Positions 1 through 6,812 of a stretch of DNA of 7,956 nt are shown piece by piece. How positions within the stretch are numbered: the first letter of the stretch is position 1; the number at the start of each line of letters is the position of its first letter. The position numbers and the translations under genes are program-made. Source of the DNA: Planctomycetota bacterium (GTDB taxonomy: Bacteria; Planctomycetota; UBA1135; JALUZX01). The notes beneath the pieces are model-generated. The model did no database searches, was not told where the DNA came from, and saw only the letters and a list, made by a program, of their open reading frames with translations. The DNA is taken from the NCBI GenBank assembly GCA_027011425.1, contig JALUZX010000501.1, positions 1-7,956 on the forward strand, given 5' to 3'.

Positions 1-690
1 ATCCATGACCTTGGCCAGGTCCAGGCCCTTGTGCAGTTCCGCCGAAAGGTCCCGGATCTCCTTCTGGGTGAAGCCCCCCTTGGCTTTGAGCTGGGCTCCG
101 GTGGTGGACCCCGGATCCTTCATGAAGGTTCGTCGCGAAAACCCGGAGATGCCTGCAAGTGTGGGCACCCGCAGGGCCGAGGACCGGAGGCGTGCTGGAC
201 AGCACGTCGAGGATCCGAGGCCCGAGGACGCCCGCAATGGTTGGTAGATCCGGGTTTGCAGCAGAACCTTCATGAAGGATCCTGGGTTGGGCCTCCAGAC
301 CTCGCAGAGCCGGTCCAGGTAGTCATAGACATACATCTGCCCAAGCACTCCGTCCCAGACCAGGTTGCCGTTGTCGTCGTAAGTCAGGGACGCCTGGTTC
401 ACACCGGCATAACGGTTGCTTCCGCTCTCCTGGGTATAGGTGTCTGTAGTCTGGGTGTTGCCCGGATCCCAGGAATCCACACGATCCCGGTTGTGCACCT
501 TGTCCAGGGCGTAGGCCAGCTTCCGGTCCCCCCACTGGGTGATCTGGCCGTAGTCCTTCCCCCAGTCGGAGGCCTTGATCCCGAGCTTCGCCCCGATCAG
601 CCAGCCGAAACCCTCCAGCCCGAAGGCGCCCCCGCCGCCTACCGTTTGGCTCCAAGGGCTGGCGAGAATCTTTTTCACCCAGGCCTCCAT
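1..690 (-). CDS. Rhs core fragment (module 3), partial at left edge
   Basis: This is a piece of an Rhs/YD-repeat shell protein. The minus frame is open from a TAG at 814-816 to base 1, with a first ATG at 688-690. From about base 625 downward the translation matches the core of the Rhs gene at 2959-5103 almost residue for residue: LIGAKLGIK, the stretch from WGKDYGQITQWGDRKLAYAL onward, the YD-type repeat TYDDNGNLVWDG, and YVYDYLDRLCEVWRP. The match continues as TGAQLKAKGGFTQ and HKGLDLAKVMD. It is interrupted only by an in-frame 180-bp palindromic insert at 108-287. The part upstream of about 630 has no counterpart in the second Rhs gene, so a recombination junction lies there. GGAGGGG sits almost directly against the ATG, which is too close for a good ribosome binding site. 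No N-terminal Rhs, PAAR or signal region is present. It is probably an orphan tip cassette whose variable end lies beyond the window. Rhs identity is firm; expression as a separate protein is doubtful. Confidence 0.8.
   Translation of the reverse strand, partial: MEAWVKKILASPWSQTVGGGGAFGLEGFGWLIGAKLGIKASDWGKDYGQITQWGDRKLAYALDKVHNRDRVDSWDPGNTQTTDTYTQESGSNRYAGVNQASLTYDDNGNLVWDGVLGQMYVYDYLDRLCEVWRPNPGSFMKVLLQTRIYQPLRASSGLGSSTCCPARLRSSALRVPTLAGISGFSRRTFMKDPGSTTGAQLKAKGGFTQKEIRDLSAELHKGLDLAKVMD
108..287. repeat. 180-bp near-palindromic element inserted in frame in Rhs core
   Basis: Comparison with the uninterrupted copy at 4372-4500 gives a net insertion of exactly 180 bases (60 codons). Bases 113-130 (GGATCCTTCATGAAGGTT) are the exact reverse complement of 265-282. 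Extending outward gives 23-base arms (108-130 and 265-287) with one mismatch. Weaker symmetry continues inward (AAACCCGGA near 139-147 against TCCGGGTTT near 249-257). The centre is a perfect hairpin, CGTGCT-GGAC-AGCACG, at 191-206, close to the midpoint 197.5. There is no stop codon in the Rhs frame, so the insert would add about 60 residues, with FMK encoded by both arms. It looks like a MITE-like or RPE-like palindromic element. No target-site duplication is clear. I see no second copy in the window. Confidence 0.8.
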
Positions 691-874
691 GCCCCTCCAC
701 TGGCAGCTCTCCTTCTGCCCCCCCCGAGTCAAACGAAAACGGCCCCGGCGGCCACCGGGTTCACCGGCCTGGCCAAACGTTCCCGCCGGCCCATGCCCCC
801 TGGACCCGTAAAACTACCCATCGCCTTCACTTCGAGCATATGGCTCGCCAGAAGGCGAGCTTTTTTGCCGGCCT
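691..874. other. junction region between Rhs fragment and IS21 remnant, no gene seen
   Basis: The Rhs minus frame stays open up to a stop at 814-816, but the translation is glycine- and arginine-rich and does not resemble the matching part of the second Rhs gene. A plus-strand hairpin terminator lies at 843-866. I read this as rearranged sequence at the edge of module 3. Confidence 0.5.
843..866 (+). terminator. Rho-independent terminator, plus strand
   Basis: A perfect 7-bp stem, GCTCGCC / GGCGAGC, closes an AGAA loop and is followed directly by six T residues (861-866). The other strand has no T-run after the hairpin, so it can only work for plus-strand transcription. No plus-strand gene lies upstream of it in the window. 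It may be a leftover of a lost gene or mobile element, or it may stop antisense transcription through the Rhs fragment. Confidence 0.6.
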
Positions 875-1072
875 GTGCGCCACCGGAATGGGTGGGGAAG
901 CCTGCTGTTCACGACGAACAAGGGGATAAAGTACTCCCCGGAGGTGCTGGCCGGCGACGAAGTGCTGGCCACAGGCATTCTGGACCGCTCCCTGCACCGA
1001 AGTCACGACCTCAACCTCCAGGGCCGGAGGTACCGGCTTAAGGACCTGGAACACTTGGGGAACCAGAGGTGA
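875..1072 (+). pseudogene. istB: IS21-family IstB ATPase, C-terminal remnant
   Basis: The plus frame ending at TGA 1070-1072 translates to the C-terminal end of an IstB-type transposition helper ATPase. The recognisable parts are SLLFTTNKGIKYSPEVLAGD, then DEVLATGILDRSLHRSH, then LNLQGRRYRLKDLE, in the usual order and spacing. This is the sensor/C-terminal portion after the Walker B strand; family members are about 240-260 residues long. Only about 60 residues remain. Walker A, Walker B and everything upstream are missing, because the homology stops at about 880 next to the Rhs junction. The GTG at 875 is just the first possible start in the open frame, not a real gene start. No IstA is present. 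It marks a former IS21 insertion at the boundary between modules 2 and 3 and runs opposite to the Rhs and serpin genes. Confidence 0.8.
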
Positions 1073-1284
1073 GAGAGACAAAAAAAGAAAAAGAAGTGAA
1101 TAGCTTTTGTTGGGGCTCTACCCCCCCCCTGGGGGCCTAGAAGGCCCTGAAGCCCTTTCTCAGGCTGCAAGTTGGGACGACAGATGTCCCTCCATAACAC
1201 ACCTAGCCTCCCCCTCGTTTCCAGGGAAAAGGGCTCCTTTAGACACTTGCCTTACGGAAATCCAAAAACTACCCGAATCATGGT
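1073..1284. other. non-coding gap between istB remnant and serpin B
   Basis: The 212 bases hold an A/G-rich tract after the istB stop (1080-1099), a run of nine C at 1121-1129, and a short hairpin GGGCC/GGCCC (1133-1147). There is no convincing gene and no clear terminator for serpin B on the minus strand. Part of it may be the former right end of the IS21 element; I could not identify an IS terminus. Confidence 0.45.
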
Positions 1285-2856
1285 TCAGGGAATTCGGTCT
1301 TTCCTCCCCCTTTTGTGTATTTTTCTCAAAGCCTCTTGGGCCTTTAACCCCTCCAGAATCTCCAACGCCTTCTTCCTCACGCCTTCATCGGGATCCTCGG
1401 AAGCGGCCCGGAAAATGCCATAGAAACCAGAAATTTTTTCGCCCATATAATGGGCGGCGATCCACCCTAGGAGGACAATTCTCAACGCGCTGTCTCCCAG
1501 CCGGTAAAGCCGCCAGACCCTTTCTACTGTATATACCAGACCTCCAAGTTCGGCCCAGCCACCACTTTCTAGCCCCTTACCTTCGGAGATTCGGCGGATC
1601 ATCCGAGTTTCCCATACTTCTCTATCGGGTTTGGTCTGCATGGGCCTTTTCGCTTTTGAATTTCCATTTCCTTCCCCAGCCCTCCCTACTCGATAAACGA
1701 GCCCGGAAAATAAAATCATCCGGTTCCCCTTTTCCACCAGGAAGAAAAAAAAGGGCCTGTCCGCCAAGAAGAGGGTTGGGGCCGCCCTCCCACTTTGCAA
1801 CCCGGTTAGAATTGTCTTTGCCTTTGCTGAAGCGCCCCTTTCGTCCCACGCCACCTTCGCTGCCTGGTCGAGGCGGACCAGCCAGGGAAGAAAATCCGGG
1901 GAGTCAGAAATTTTCAGAACCCGAGAAATGGATTTCTTGGTAACACGGATAGTCCCGGGCAAGATATCCCTTCCCCCAGGAAATATCTCCTTCATCCACT
2001 TTGACAGAAAAGAGGAGGTTCTCCAGCAAAACTTGGGTACCCGAGCAAGAACCAGGGAAGGCCTTTTCCCGGAGATATCCCGAACGATCCTTTCCGGCTG
2101 GATTTTTTTGAGGACGTTGCCCGGATCCACCCCCTTGAAGGGGAGGATGAAGATCATGGAAAAGTCACCGCCCGAGAAGTCCATCGAAAGGACTTGATAT
2201 CCTGGGCCGAGCATGTAAGGAAAATGGCCCTCCTTGGCCATGAAAAGCGCCAGGTAAACCCGGCCTCCCCCCGATTCCACGGGAACGAAAAAAGGGCCTT
2301 CCCCGGTATTCTTCTCCTTGAAAGGAGAGGCCCATTTCCCTATGAACTCCATCTCCCCCTTTAGGGTAAACGCCATTCCCGGGTTCCCGCCGACCTCCTT
2401 GGGGGAGAGTACTCCTGTTCCGGCGCCCCACTCTTCCAGGATCCTCTTGAACCTGGGGGTCAGTTCGATTCCCCTCCTTCTCTCAAAAACCGTGGAAAAG
2501 GTGAAATTACACCCTCCCCGATTCGCCTCTTCTTTTAGCTTACGGACCACTGGAATAATGGTTCCTCCAAGGCCCATTCTATCCATGGGTGGAATGGAAA
2601 GAAGTCGAAGAAATCGTTTTCCTCCTTCCTTTCCAAAGCCTTGTGCCAAGAGAGAGGCCGCGGCCCGGACCTGAAAAGAGGAGAAAACCACGTTTTCTCT
2701 CTTCTCCAAGGCGAAACGTAAAATCCTTTTCCCGAGAGTTTCCTGTCCCATGAAGACGGGGGGGGCCAAAATCGAGAAGAAAACCGCCCCCAGGGCCTTT
2801 TTCGCACAAAAATTTCCGGAAGGCATCCGGTGTTTTCTAATTTCAGACCACGGCAT
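1285..2856 (-). CDS. Secreted serpin (serpin B) with HEAT-like C-terminal extension
   Basis: A serpin-family protease inhibitor of 523 residues, longer than the usual 370-400. A charged start followed by a hydrophobic stretch (about 19-38, KKALGAVFFSILAPPVFM) suggests Sec export. Serpin landmarks follow in order: FIGKWASPF (171-179), an ILPFKGVD strand near 236-247, and VPKF near 273-276. The reactive-loop hinge is WDERGASAKAKT with Gly341 as P15, and the C-terminal signature LADRPFFFF lies at 364-372. Even hinge positions P14, P12, P10 and P8 are Ala, Ala, Ala, Thr, which fits loop insertion and therefore inhibition. The scissile bond cannot be fixed; Arg357 is a good P1 candidate by counting back from the signature. 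Residues after about 390 are helical, with a HEAT-like DEGVRKKALEIL at 490-501. I chose ATG 2856 because GGTGGA lies 7 bases upstream; GTG 2868 is an alternative. It follows the second Rhs stop by 102 bases in the same orientation, so it is a likely partner of that tip. Confidence 0.85.
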   Translation of the reverse strand: MPWSEIRKHRMPSGNFCAKKALGAVFFSILAPPVFMGQETLGKRILRFALEKRENVVFSSFQVRAAASLLAQGFGKEGGKRFLRLLSIPPMDRMGLGGTIIPVVRKLKEEANRGGCNFTFSTVFERRRGIELTPRFKRILEEWGAGTGVLSPKEVGGNPGMAFTLKGEMEFIGKWASPFKEKNTGEGPFFVPVESGGGRVYLALFMAKEGHFPYMLGPGYQVLSMDFSGGDFSMIFILPFKGVDPGNVLKKIQPERIVRDISGKRPSLVLARVPKFCWRTSSFLSKWMKEIFPGGRDILPGTIRVTKKSISRVLKISDSPDFLPWLVRLDQAAKVAWDERGASAKAKTILTGLQSGRAAPTLFLADRPFFFFLVEKGNRMILFSGLVYRVGRAGEGNGNSKAKRPMQTKPDREVWETRMIRRISEGKGLESGGWAELGGLVYTVERVWRLYRLGDSALRIVLLGWIAAHYMGEKISGFYGIFRAASEDPDEGVRKKALEILEGLKAQEALRKIHKRGRKDRIP

Positions 2857-2863
2857 TTGGATT

Positions 2864-2869
2864 TCCACC
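2864..2869 (-). promoter_or_regulatory. weak ribosome binding site of serpin B
   Basis: GGTGGA on the minus strand, 7 bases before ATG 2856. It is partly complementary to the 16S rRNA 3' end. The in-frame GTG at 2868 overlaps it and has no usable site of its own, which decides the start. Confidence 0.4.
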
Positions 2870-2958
2870 TTACTTAAGGGACATAATCCGTCACACCCAA
2901 TTCTTGGGAAAATTACCTCATGGGCCCCTTCGGTTCAAGCACCACAGTTGCAAGAATT

Positions 2959-3753
2959 TTATTTGGACTTTCTCCCCGGAACCACCCGCCCTGCTTTCCT
3001 AAACACCTCTCTACGGTACTGGTCTATCGCACGAAGCCGCCTTTCTCTCCTTTCTTTTTGCATTTTTTCGCGCTCTTCCCATGGGGTTCCAGGAGGGGGC
3101 CACTCATTTAAATCCTTTCCTTTGTATATCTTAACATCATAAGGGAATTGAAAAGGCGTAGAAACCTCCCCTGTTCTTTCATTGAACCCTAATTCTGAAA
3201 GAACCGTGAACAGCCCATCAACGACCAACCCATAGTCAATTTCCACTTTTGCATCCCTGGCTGGCGCAACAACTTCCTTATTTGGATCATCCTTGACCCG
3301 CTCCCTTCCCAAAAGGTCATCAAGTAATGAGTGGGTTATACAATCGTTCGCAAAACAAACAAGAACCACAATTCTGGTTGCCTCAGCTGGGTTTTGCCCC
3401 ACAATTTCTCCAATCTTCTTTGCAACATTTTTATAATAACTCATGCATTTCGAGGTTGTTGGGGTGGAAGGGCCTTTGGGCTGGGCTCCTCCTTCCCCCG
3501 GACAATTTCGTGTCCCGTGAGGGCCATAAACAACAACCTGAAGAAATTTCCACTTTCCTCCACTCATAGAACCCTTAATATTTGCAACTATGTGTTCCTT
3601 TCCCGATTTATCTTTGTATATTACAATACCTCCCTCCGGATCCTGGTCAATCGCATCTTTTGCATTTCTAAAGCCCGCCTCCAACATGTCAGGATCAAAA
3701 ATCCCCCTGTCGGGCCCAACCGGATCGAATGGATCGATTACAACTACAGTGAA
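2959..3753 (-). other. Variable toxin tip of module 2 (predicted Cys peptidase domain)
   Basis: This is residues 451-714 of the second Rhs gene, directly after DPFGL. It is clearly more AT-rich than the core. It is homologous to the tip of the first Rhs gene, at about 60% identity over the first 75 residues by hand alignment. Shared elements are DPFDP, IFDP, NAK-AI, EGGI, WKFLQ-VVYGPHG, KGPSTP, RIVVLVC-A--CIT, RVK-D-NKEV, PFPYD and YKGKDL. His529 (codon 3517-3519) and Cys583 (codon 3355-3357) are the candidate dyad. Cys588 and Cys553 are also conserved and could serve instead. I do not recognise a named toxin family with certainty. Confidence 0.5.
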
Positions 3754-5103
3754 TAGACCAAATGGATCATTGAAATTCGATGTCGAAGAAGCCACATACC
3801 CATATCCACTACCCCAGTTACCAGGATCGCCCCACAGCCCGATGGGGTCGTAGGTGAGGAAGCGGCCGAGGGCGGGATGGTACCAGCGGTTGCGGTAGTA
3901 GAGGAGGCCTGTGGCTTGGTCGTGGGTGCGGCCTGTGTAGCCGTAGTCGTTGTGGACTTGGGTGGCGCTCCGGGGGGTCCAGCCAGCTGAGTAGACGCGG
4001 CGCTTGCCGTAGGGGTCGTAGAGGTAGCGCTCCTGGACGGCGCCGTTGGCGTCCAGGACGGCCCGGACGGTCCCCTGGTGGCCCAGGAGGTAGGTGTAGC
4101 GGATCCAGTGACCGCCTCCGTCGGAGGTGTAGGCGTAGCCCAGGTGCTCGTCGATGCCCGCCCCGTCGAAGAAGACCCGGGTCGGCGTGTAGGTGTAGCT
4201 TTTTCCGTCGTAGGTCTCTTCGTATTCCTCGGCCCGCTTCCAACCGTCCCAGGTGTAGACGAAGGTCCCTTCGTATTTCGCGCTTCTGTAGGCCTTCCGG
4301 TTCCAGGGATCGTAGCCGTAGTAGGCGATCAGCTCCCAGCCGCTTTCGGTTTTCACCGTGCCCGTCCCGGAATCCATGACCTTGCCCAGGTCCAGGCCCT
4401 TGTGCAGTTCCGCCGAAAGGTCCCGGATCTCCTTCTGGGTGAAGCCCCCCTTGGCCTTGAGTTGAGCTCCCGTGCTGTAGGGCCTCCAGACCTCGCAGAG
4501 CCGGTCCAGGTAGTCATAGACATACATCTGCCCCAGCACTCCGTCCCAGACCAGGTTGCCGTTGTCGTCGTAGGTCATGGACGCCTGGTTCATCCCGGCA
4601 TACCGGTTGCTTCCGCTCTCCTGGGTATAGGTGTCCGTGGTCTTCTGGTTTCCCGGATCCCAGGAATCCACCTGGTCCCGGTTGTGGACCTTGTCCAGGG
4701 CGTAGGCAAGCTTCCGGTCCCCCCACTGGGTGATCTGGCCGTAGTCCTTCCCCCAGTCGGAGGTCTTGATCCCGAGCTTCGCCCCGATCAGCCGGTCGAA
4801 ACCGTCCAGCTCGAAGGCGTCCCCGCAGGCCTGCTCCTGCTGGGACTTGTTCCCCACCATCTCCGGCCGGGGATACTTGACGGCCAGCACGTTGCCGAGC
4901 CAGTCCCTCCGGATCTCCTCGTGGAGCGTGCTCCCCCCGTCCACGTCGATGCCCGTCAGCATCCCAAGTTTGTTCCTGGTGAGGGCCTCCTCCAGGAAGT
5001 TGGAGCCGTCCCGGTAGATCCGCCTCCCAAGGACCATGCTCCCTTCATATCTCCATTTCCCAAGGCCGCTGAAAGATCCCGCCCCCGGCGCCTCGATCTT
5101 CAT
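2959..5103 (-). CDS. Truncated Rhs protein with predicted caspase-like C-terminal tip (module 2)
   Basis: A 714-residue Rhs/YD-repeat protein. Full-length Rhs shells usually exceed 1200 residues, so the N-terminal part is missing. YD-type repeats include TYDDNGNLVWDG, YVYDYLDRLCEVW, YYGYDPWNRKAY and RYLYDPYGKRRVY. The Rhs-associated core follows at about 380-450 (TGLLYYRNRWYHPALGRF, DPIGL), ending in NDPFGL at 445-450, the family's autocleavage and tip boundary. The tip (451-714) has predicted strand FTVVVID, helix MLEAGFRNAKDAI, strand GGIVIYKD, strand KFLQVVVYGPHG with His529, helix near 552-569, and strand RIVVLVC with Cys583. The tail (about 675-714) is very basic. The His/Cys layout resembles caspase/CHAT-like peptidases; that is inference. 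ATG 5103 has no spaced Shine-Dalgarno sequence, and Rhs-like coding continues upstream of it to a stop. It is therefore probably an orphan cassette or recombination donor rather than an ordinary start. Serpin B follows. Confidence 0.85.
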   Translation of the reverse strand: MKIEAPGAGSFSGLGKWRYEGSMVLGRRIYRDGSNFLEEALTRNKLGMLTGIDVDGGSTLHEEIRRDWLGNVLAVKYPRPEMVGNKSQQEQACGDAFELDGFDRLIGAKLGIKTSDWGKDYGQITQWGDRKLAYALDKVHNRDQVDSWDPGNQKTTDTYTQESGSNRYAGMNQASMTYDDNGNLVWDGVLGQMYVYDYLDRLCEVWRPYSTGAQLKAKGGFTQKEIRDLSAELHKGLDLGKVMDSGTGTVKTESGWELIAYYGYDPWNRKAYRSAKYEGTFVYTWDGWKRAEEYEETYDGKSYTYTPTRVFFDGAGIDEHLGYAYTSDGGGHWIRYTYLLGHQGTVRAVLDANGAVQERYLYDPYGKRRVYSAGWTPRSATQVHNDYGYTGRTHDQATGLLYYRNRWYHPALGRFLTYDPIGLWGDPGNWGSGYGYVASSTSNFNDPFGLFTVVVIDPFDPVGPDRGIFDPDMLEAGFRNAKDAIDQDPEGGIVIYKDKSGKEHIVANIKGSMSGGKWKFLQVVVYGPHGTRNCPGEGGAQPKGPSTPTTSKCMSYYKNVAKKIGEIVGQNPAEATRIVVLVCFANDCITHSLLDDLLGRERVKDDPNKEVVAPARDAKVEIDYGLVVDGLFTVLSELGFNERTGEVSTPFQFPYDVKIYKGKDLNEWPPPGTPWEEREKMQKERRERRLRAIDQYRREVFRKAGRVVPGRKSK
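3841..4111. repeat. Rhs core repeat, copy in module 2
   Basis: Aligns without gaps to 7686-7956, with about 16 differences in 271 bases by hand count. Identity falls off just 3' of this, around 3822/7667, where the reading frame leaves LWGDPxNWG and enters the variable tip. This marks the recombination border between core and tip. Confidence 0.85.
4372..4816. repeat. Rhs core repeat, second pair (with bases 1-625)
   Basis: Bases 1-105 match 4372-4476, and 290-625 match 4481-4816, with few substitutions. The only length difference is the 180-base palindromic insert in the left copy. Similarity ends near 625-635 in the left copy. Confidence 0.8.
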
Positions 5104-5193
5104 CTCCGCGAGTTTTCCCGCGGCGTCGGAATTAAACCGGAAATTCCGGCCCCTCCCGTTTCCCTGAGTTGAACATTTACAGCCTCCAAAAAT
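5104..5193 (-). pseudogene. Rhs-like coding remnant upstream of the second Rhs start
   Basis: Reading the second Rhs frame upstream of ATG 5103 stays open to a TGA at 5194-5196. It gives RNFRFNSDAAGKLAEM, which is typical Rhs repeat sequence. No ATG, GTG or TTG occurs in this stretch. The module therefore starts in the middle of Rhs coding sequence, close behind the serpin A stop at 5209-5211, which marks the left-hand join of a duplicated cassette. Confidence 0.65.
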
Positions 5194-5208
5194 TCAACAG
5201 GAAAAAAA

Positions 5209-6807
5209 TCAGGAACCACCTTTCTTAAAGGCACATTTTTTCTTCCCATACTTCCGGAGAATAAAATCAAAATCTCCCAAGGTTCTTTTCTTTTCCATAA
5301 TATCCAACGCTTTTTCCCGAACCTTTTTACCGCAGAAATACAACCCAAAAAGCAATGTTTTCGTATAAGGAAGGACACTTTTCCCTTTCTTGTTTTCCGC
5401 GATCCAATCGAGAATCGAAAGCCTGAGGTCGTCCGTCGCGAAACGAAAGGCATCCTCGACATGCCAAGGGGTAAGCTCGGAACCCCTTTCCGGAGGGTGA
5501 CCCTTTAAAGGTGATGTCCTTTGGAACCGGTAAAAAACGATTTTTTTGGCGACCTCCTCGGCAGGGTCTTCAACCCCTTCGACGCCTCGACCTGAAATCC
5601 CTTCAGATTCCATCCATCTCTTTCCCCCCGGCCGGCATAGGAGCCCGGAAAGGAGAACATTAATTCCCTTCTTATCGATGACAAAGAAAAGAAAGGGCCT
5701 ATCTGCATGGAAGGAAAAAGGCTTGACGCTTCCAATTATCCCTGCTGCTGTCCATTTGAGCCTCGATGAAAATCTAGAGCCCTCTTCATCCCACATGATC
5801 TCCGTCTCATCCTCGGCTTTGATCTCAAATTCATCCATCGAAATTCTTTTCTGGAATTTAAAAATCCTTGAAACCTCTCCAAAGTTTGCGAGGAAAGCAT
5901 CTTTGCCTATCTTGCCGCGCAAAAACATTGGGATGACTTTCTTTGAAGCGAAATGGACCTTTGGGATTTCGATGTCCACGAAGCCCGGGTTTTTCCACTT
6001 TGCTTCGTTCTTCCCTGAAACCTCCAAGAGGAGCCCTGAAAGGGAGATATGACTCAAAACCCAAGACAAATCGACCCCTCGGAAGGGCAGGACCACCAGC
6101 AATGCGACCCCCCCCTCGAAATCGAGAGAAAGGGCCTTGAATCCTTTCCCGTAGGCGAAATAGCAATTTTTCTTTCCTCTCATGAAATCGGCCGAGTAGG
6201 GAATAATCCCCTTTCCCAAATCACAGAAAAAGACACCTTTTTTCGTTTCCCGCCTATGAAAAGGAGAAGCCCATTTCCCGTGGAACCGGATGATGGTCTC
6301 GATTGTGAAAAGGGGTTCATCTTCGAATTTCCCAAGGAACCCTCCCCTATCCTCTACTTTTACGGGTGCCATCCCCGGCTTAGCCTTCATTTTCAAAATG
6401 TCTATAATTTTTTCAAAAAGTGGAGTCGGCTCAACTACTTGTCTATAAGCGTATTCCCACTCAAATGAAAGCACTCCGCCCCTTCCTTGGCCGTATTCGG
6501 AAATTTCCCGTAGATTCGACTCGTCGACGGAATCTTTCTCCTTGCGGGTTAAACCAAAAACATCCACCAACTTCTTGTAAAATCCCCTCCCCAGCCCATA
6601 CCCCAACACGGCCACTGTGGAATCCACCAAGTAAGGAGAAAAAACAATATTCCTCCTTTCCTTCCACGCCTCCAGCAGGATTTCCTTTTGGAAAGATCCA
6701 TTCCTCCAACCGGCCCCCTCCCCTTGAGCCTCCAAAGCAGAAAATACGAAAAAAACAGCAGAAGCTACAGATAGTATTCTTTTCTTCTTAAAAAACATTC
6801 TAATCAT
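5209..6807 (-). CDS. Secreted serpin (serpin A) with HEAT-like C-terminal extension
   Basis: A serpin-family protein of 532 residues. The start MIRMFFKKKRILSV, then a hydrophobic SAVFFVFSALEA, is a good Sec signal peptide with likely cleavage near residue 27. Serpin landmarks in order are FHGKWASPF (175-183), VVLPFRGVDLS (about 248-258), IPKVHF (about 281-286), GKDAFLANF (about 302-310) and the signature FHADRPFLF (366-374). The hinge is DEEGSRFSS (340-348) with Gly343 as P15. P12 is Phe and P9 is Arg where inhibitory serpins have small residues, so fast loop insertion is doubtful; the protein may be a poor inhibitor or a non-inhibitory serpin. Residues after about 393 are an added helical region with DDLRLSILDWIA (459-470) and KKVREKALDIM (494-504), HEAT-like. 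ATG 6807 is chosen for its spaced Shine-Dalgarno sequence; GTG 6855 and ATG 6813 are also in frame but poorly placed. It follows the first Rhs stop by 62 bases and is likely co-transcribed. It is clearly homologous to serpin B but strongly diverged. Confidence 0.87.
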   Translation of the reverse strand: MIRMFFKKKRILSVASAVFFVFSALEAQGEGAGWRNGSFQKEILLEAWKERRNIVFSPYLVDSTVAVLGYGLGRGFYKKLVDVFGLTRKEKDSVDESNLREISEYGQGRGGVLSFEWEYAYRQVVEPTPLFEKIIDILKMKAKPGMAPVKVEDRGGFLGKFEDEPLFTIETIIRFHGKWASPFHRRETKKGVFFCDLGKGIIPYSADFMRGKKNCYFAYGKGFKALSLDFEGGVALLVVLPFRGVDLSWVLSHISLSGLLLEVSGKNEAKWKNPGFVDIEIPKVHFASKKVIPMFLRGKIGKDAFLANFGEVSRIFKFQKRISMDEFEIKAEDETEIMWDEEGSRFSSRLKWTAAGIIGSVKPFSFHADRPFLFFVIDKKGINVLLSGLLCRPGGKRWMESEGISGRGVEGVEDPAEEVAKKIVFYRFQRTSPLKGHPPERGSELTPWHVEDAFRFATDDLRLSILDWIAENKKGKSVLPYTKTLLFGLYFCGKKVREKALDIMEKKRTLGDFDFILRKYGKKKCAFKKGGS

Positions 6808-6812
6808 TTTCA

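Noticed and set aside
323..700. Minus-strand open frame within the left Rhs fragment
   Set aside because: It is a shifted frame of the Rhs core; an equivalent shadow occurs at 4514-4726. The true frame has recognisable YD repeats.
31..1041. Long plus-strand open frame opposite the Rhs fragment
   Set aside because: It is the antisense of GC-rich Rhs codons. Its translation has no domain logic and repeats wherever the Rhs core recurs.
827..1081. Minus-strand open frame opposite the istB remnant
   Set aside because: The plus strand carries an unmistakable IstB C-terminus, so this is its antisense.
1121..1129. Run of nine C as a possible phase-variation tract
   Set aside because: It lies between genes with no promoter or reading frame that its length could switch; it may just be a weak spot for sequencing.
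2896..2908. CCCAA-TTC-TTGGG hairpin between the second Rhs gene and serpin B as a terminator or attenuator
   Set aside because: The stem is only 5 bp with no T-run after it on the minus strand; too weak to call.
4078..5172. Long plus-strand open frame opposite the second Rhs core
   Set aside because: Same antisense shadow; the minus frame carries clear YD repeats and Rhs core motifs.
5100..5462. Minus-strand open frame overlapping the serpin A end and the second Rhs start
   Set aside because: It crosses two different coding frames. Serpin A covers most of it, and Rhs-like coding in another frame covers the rest.
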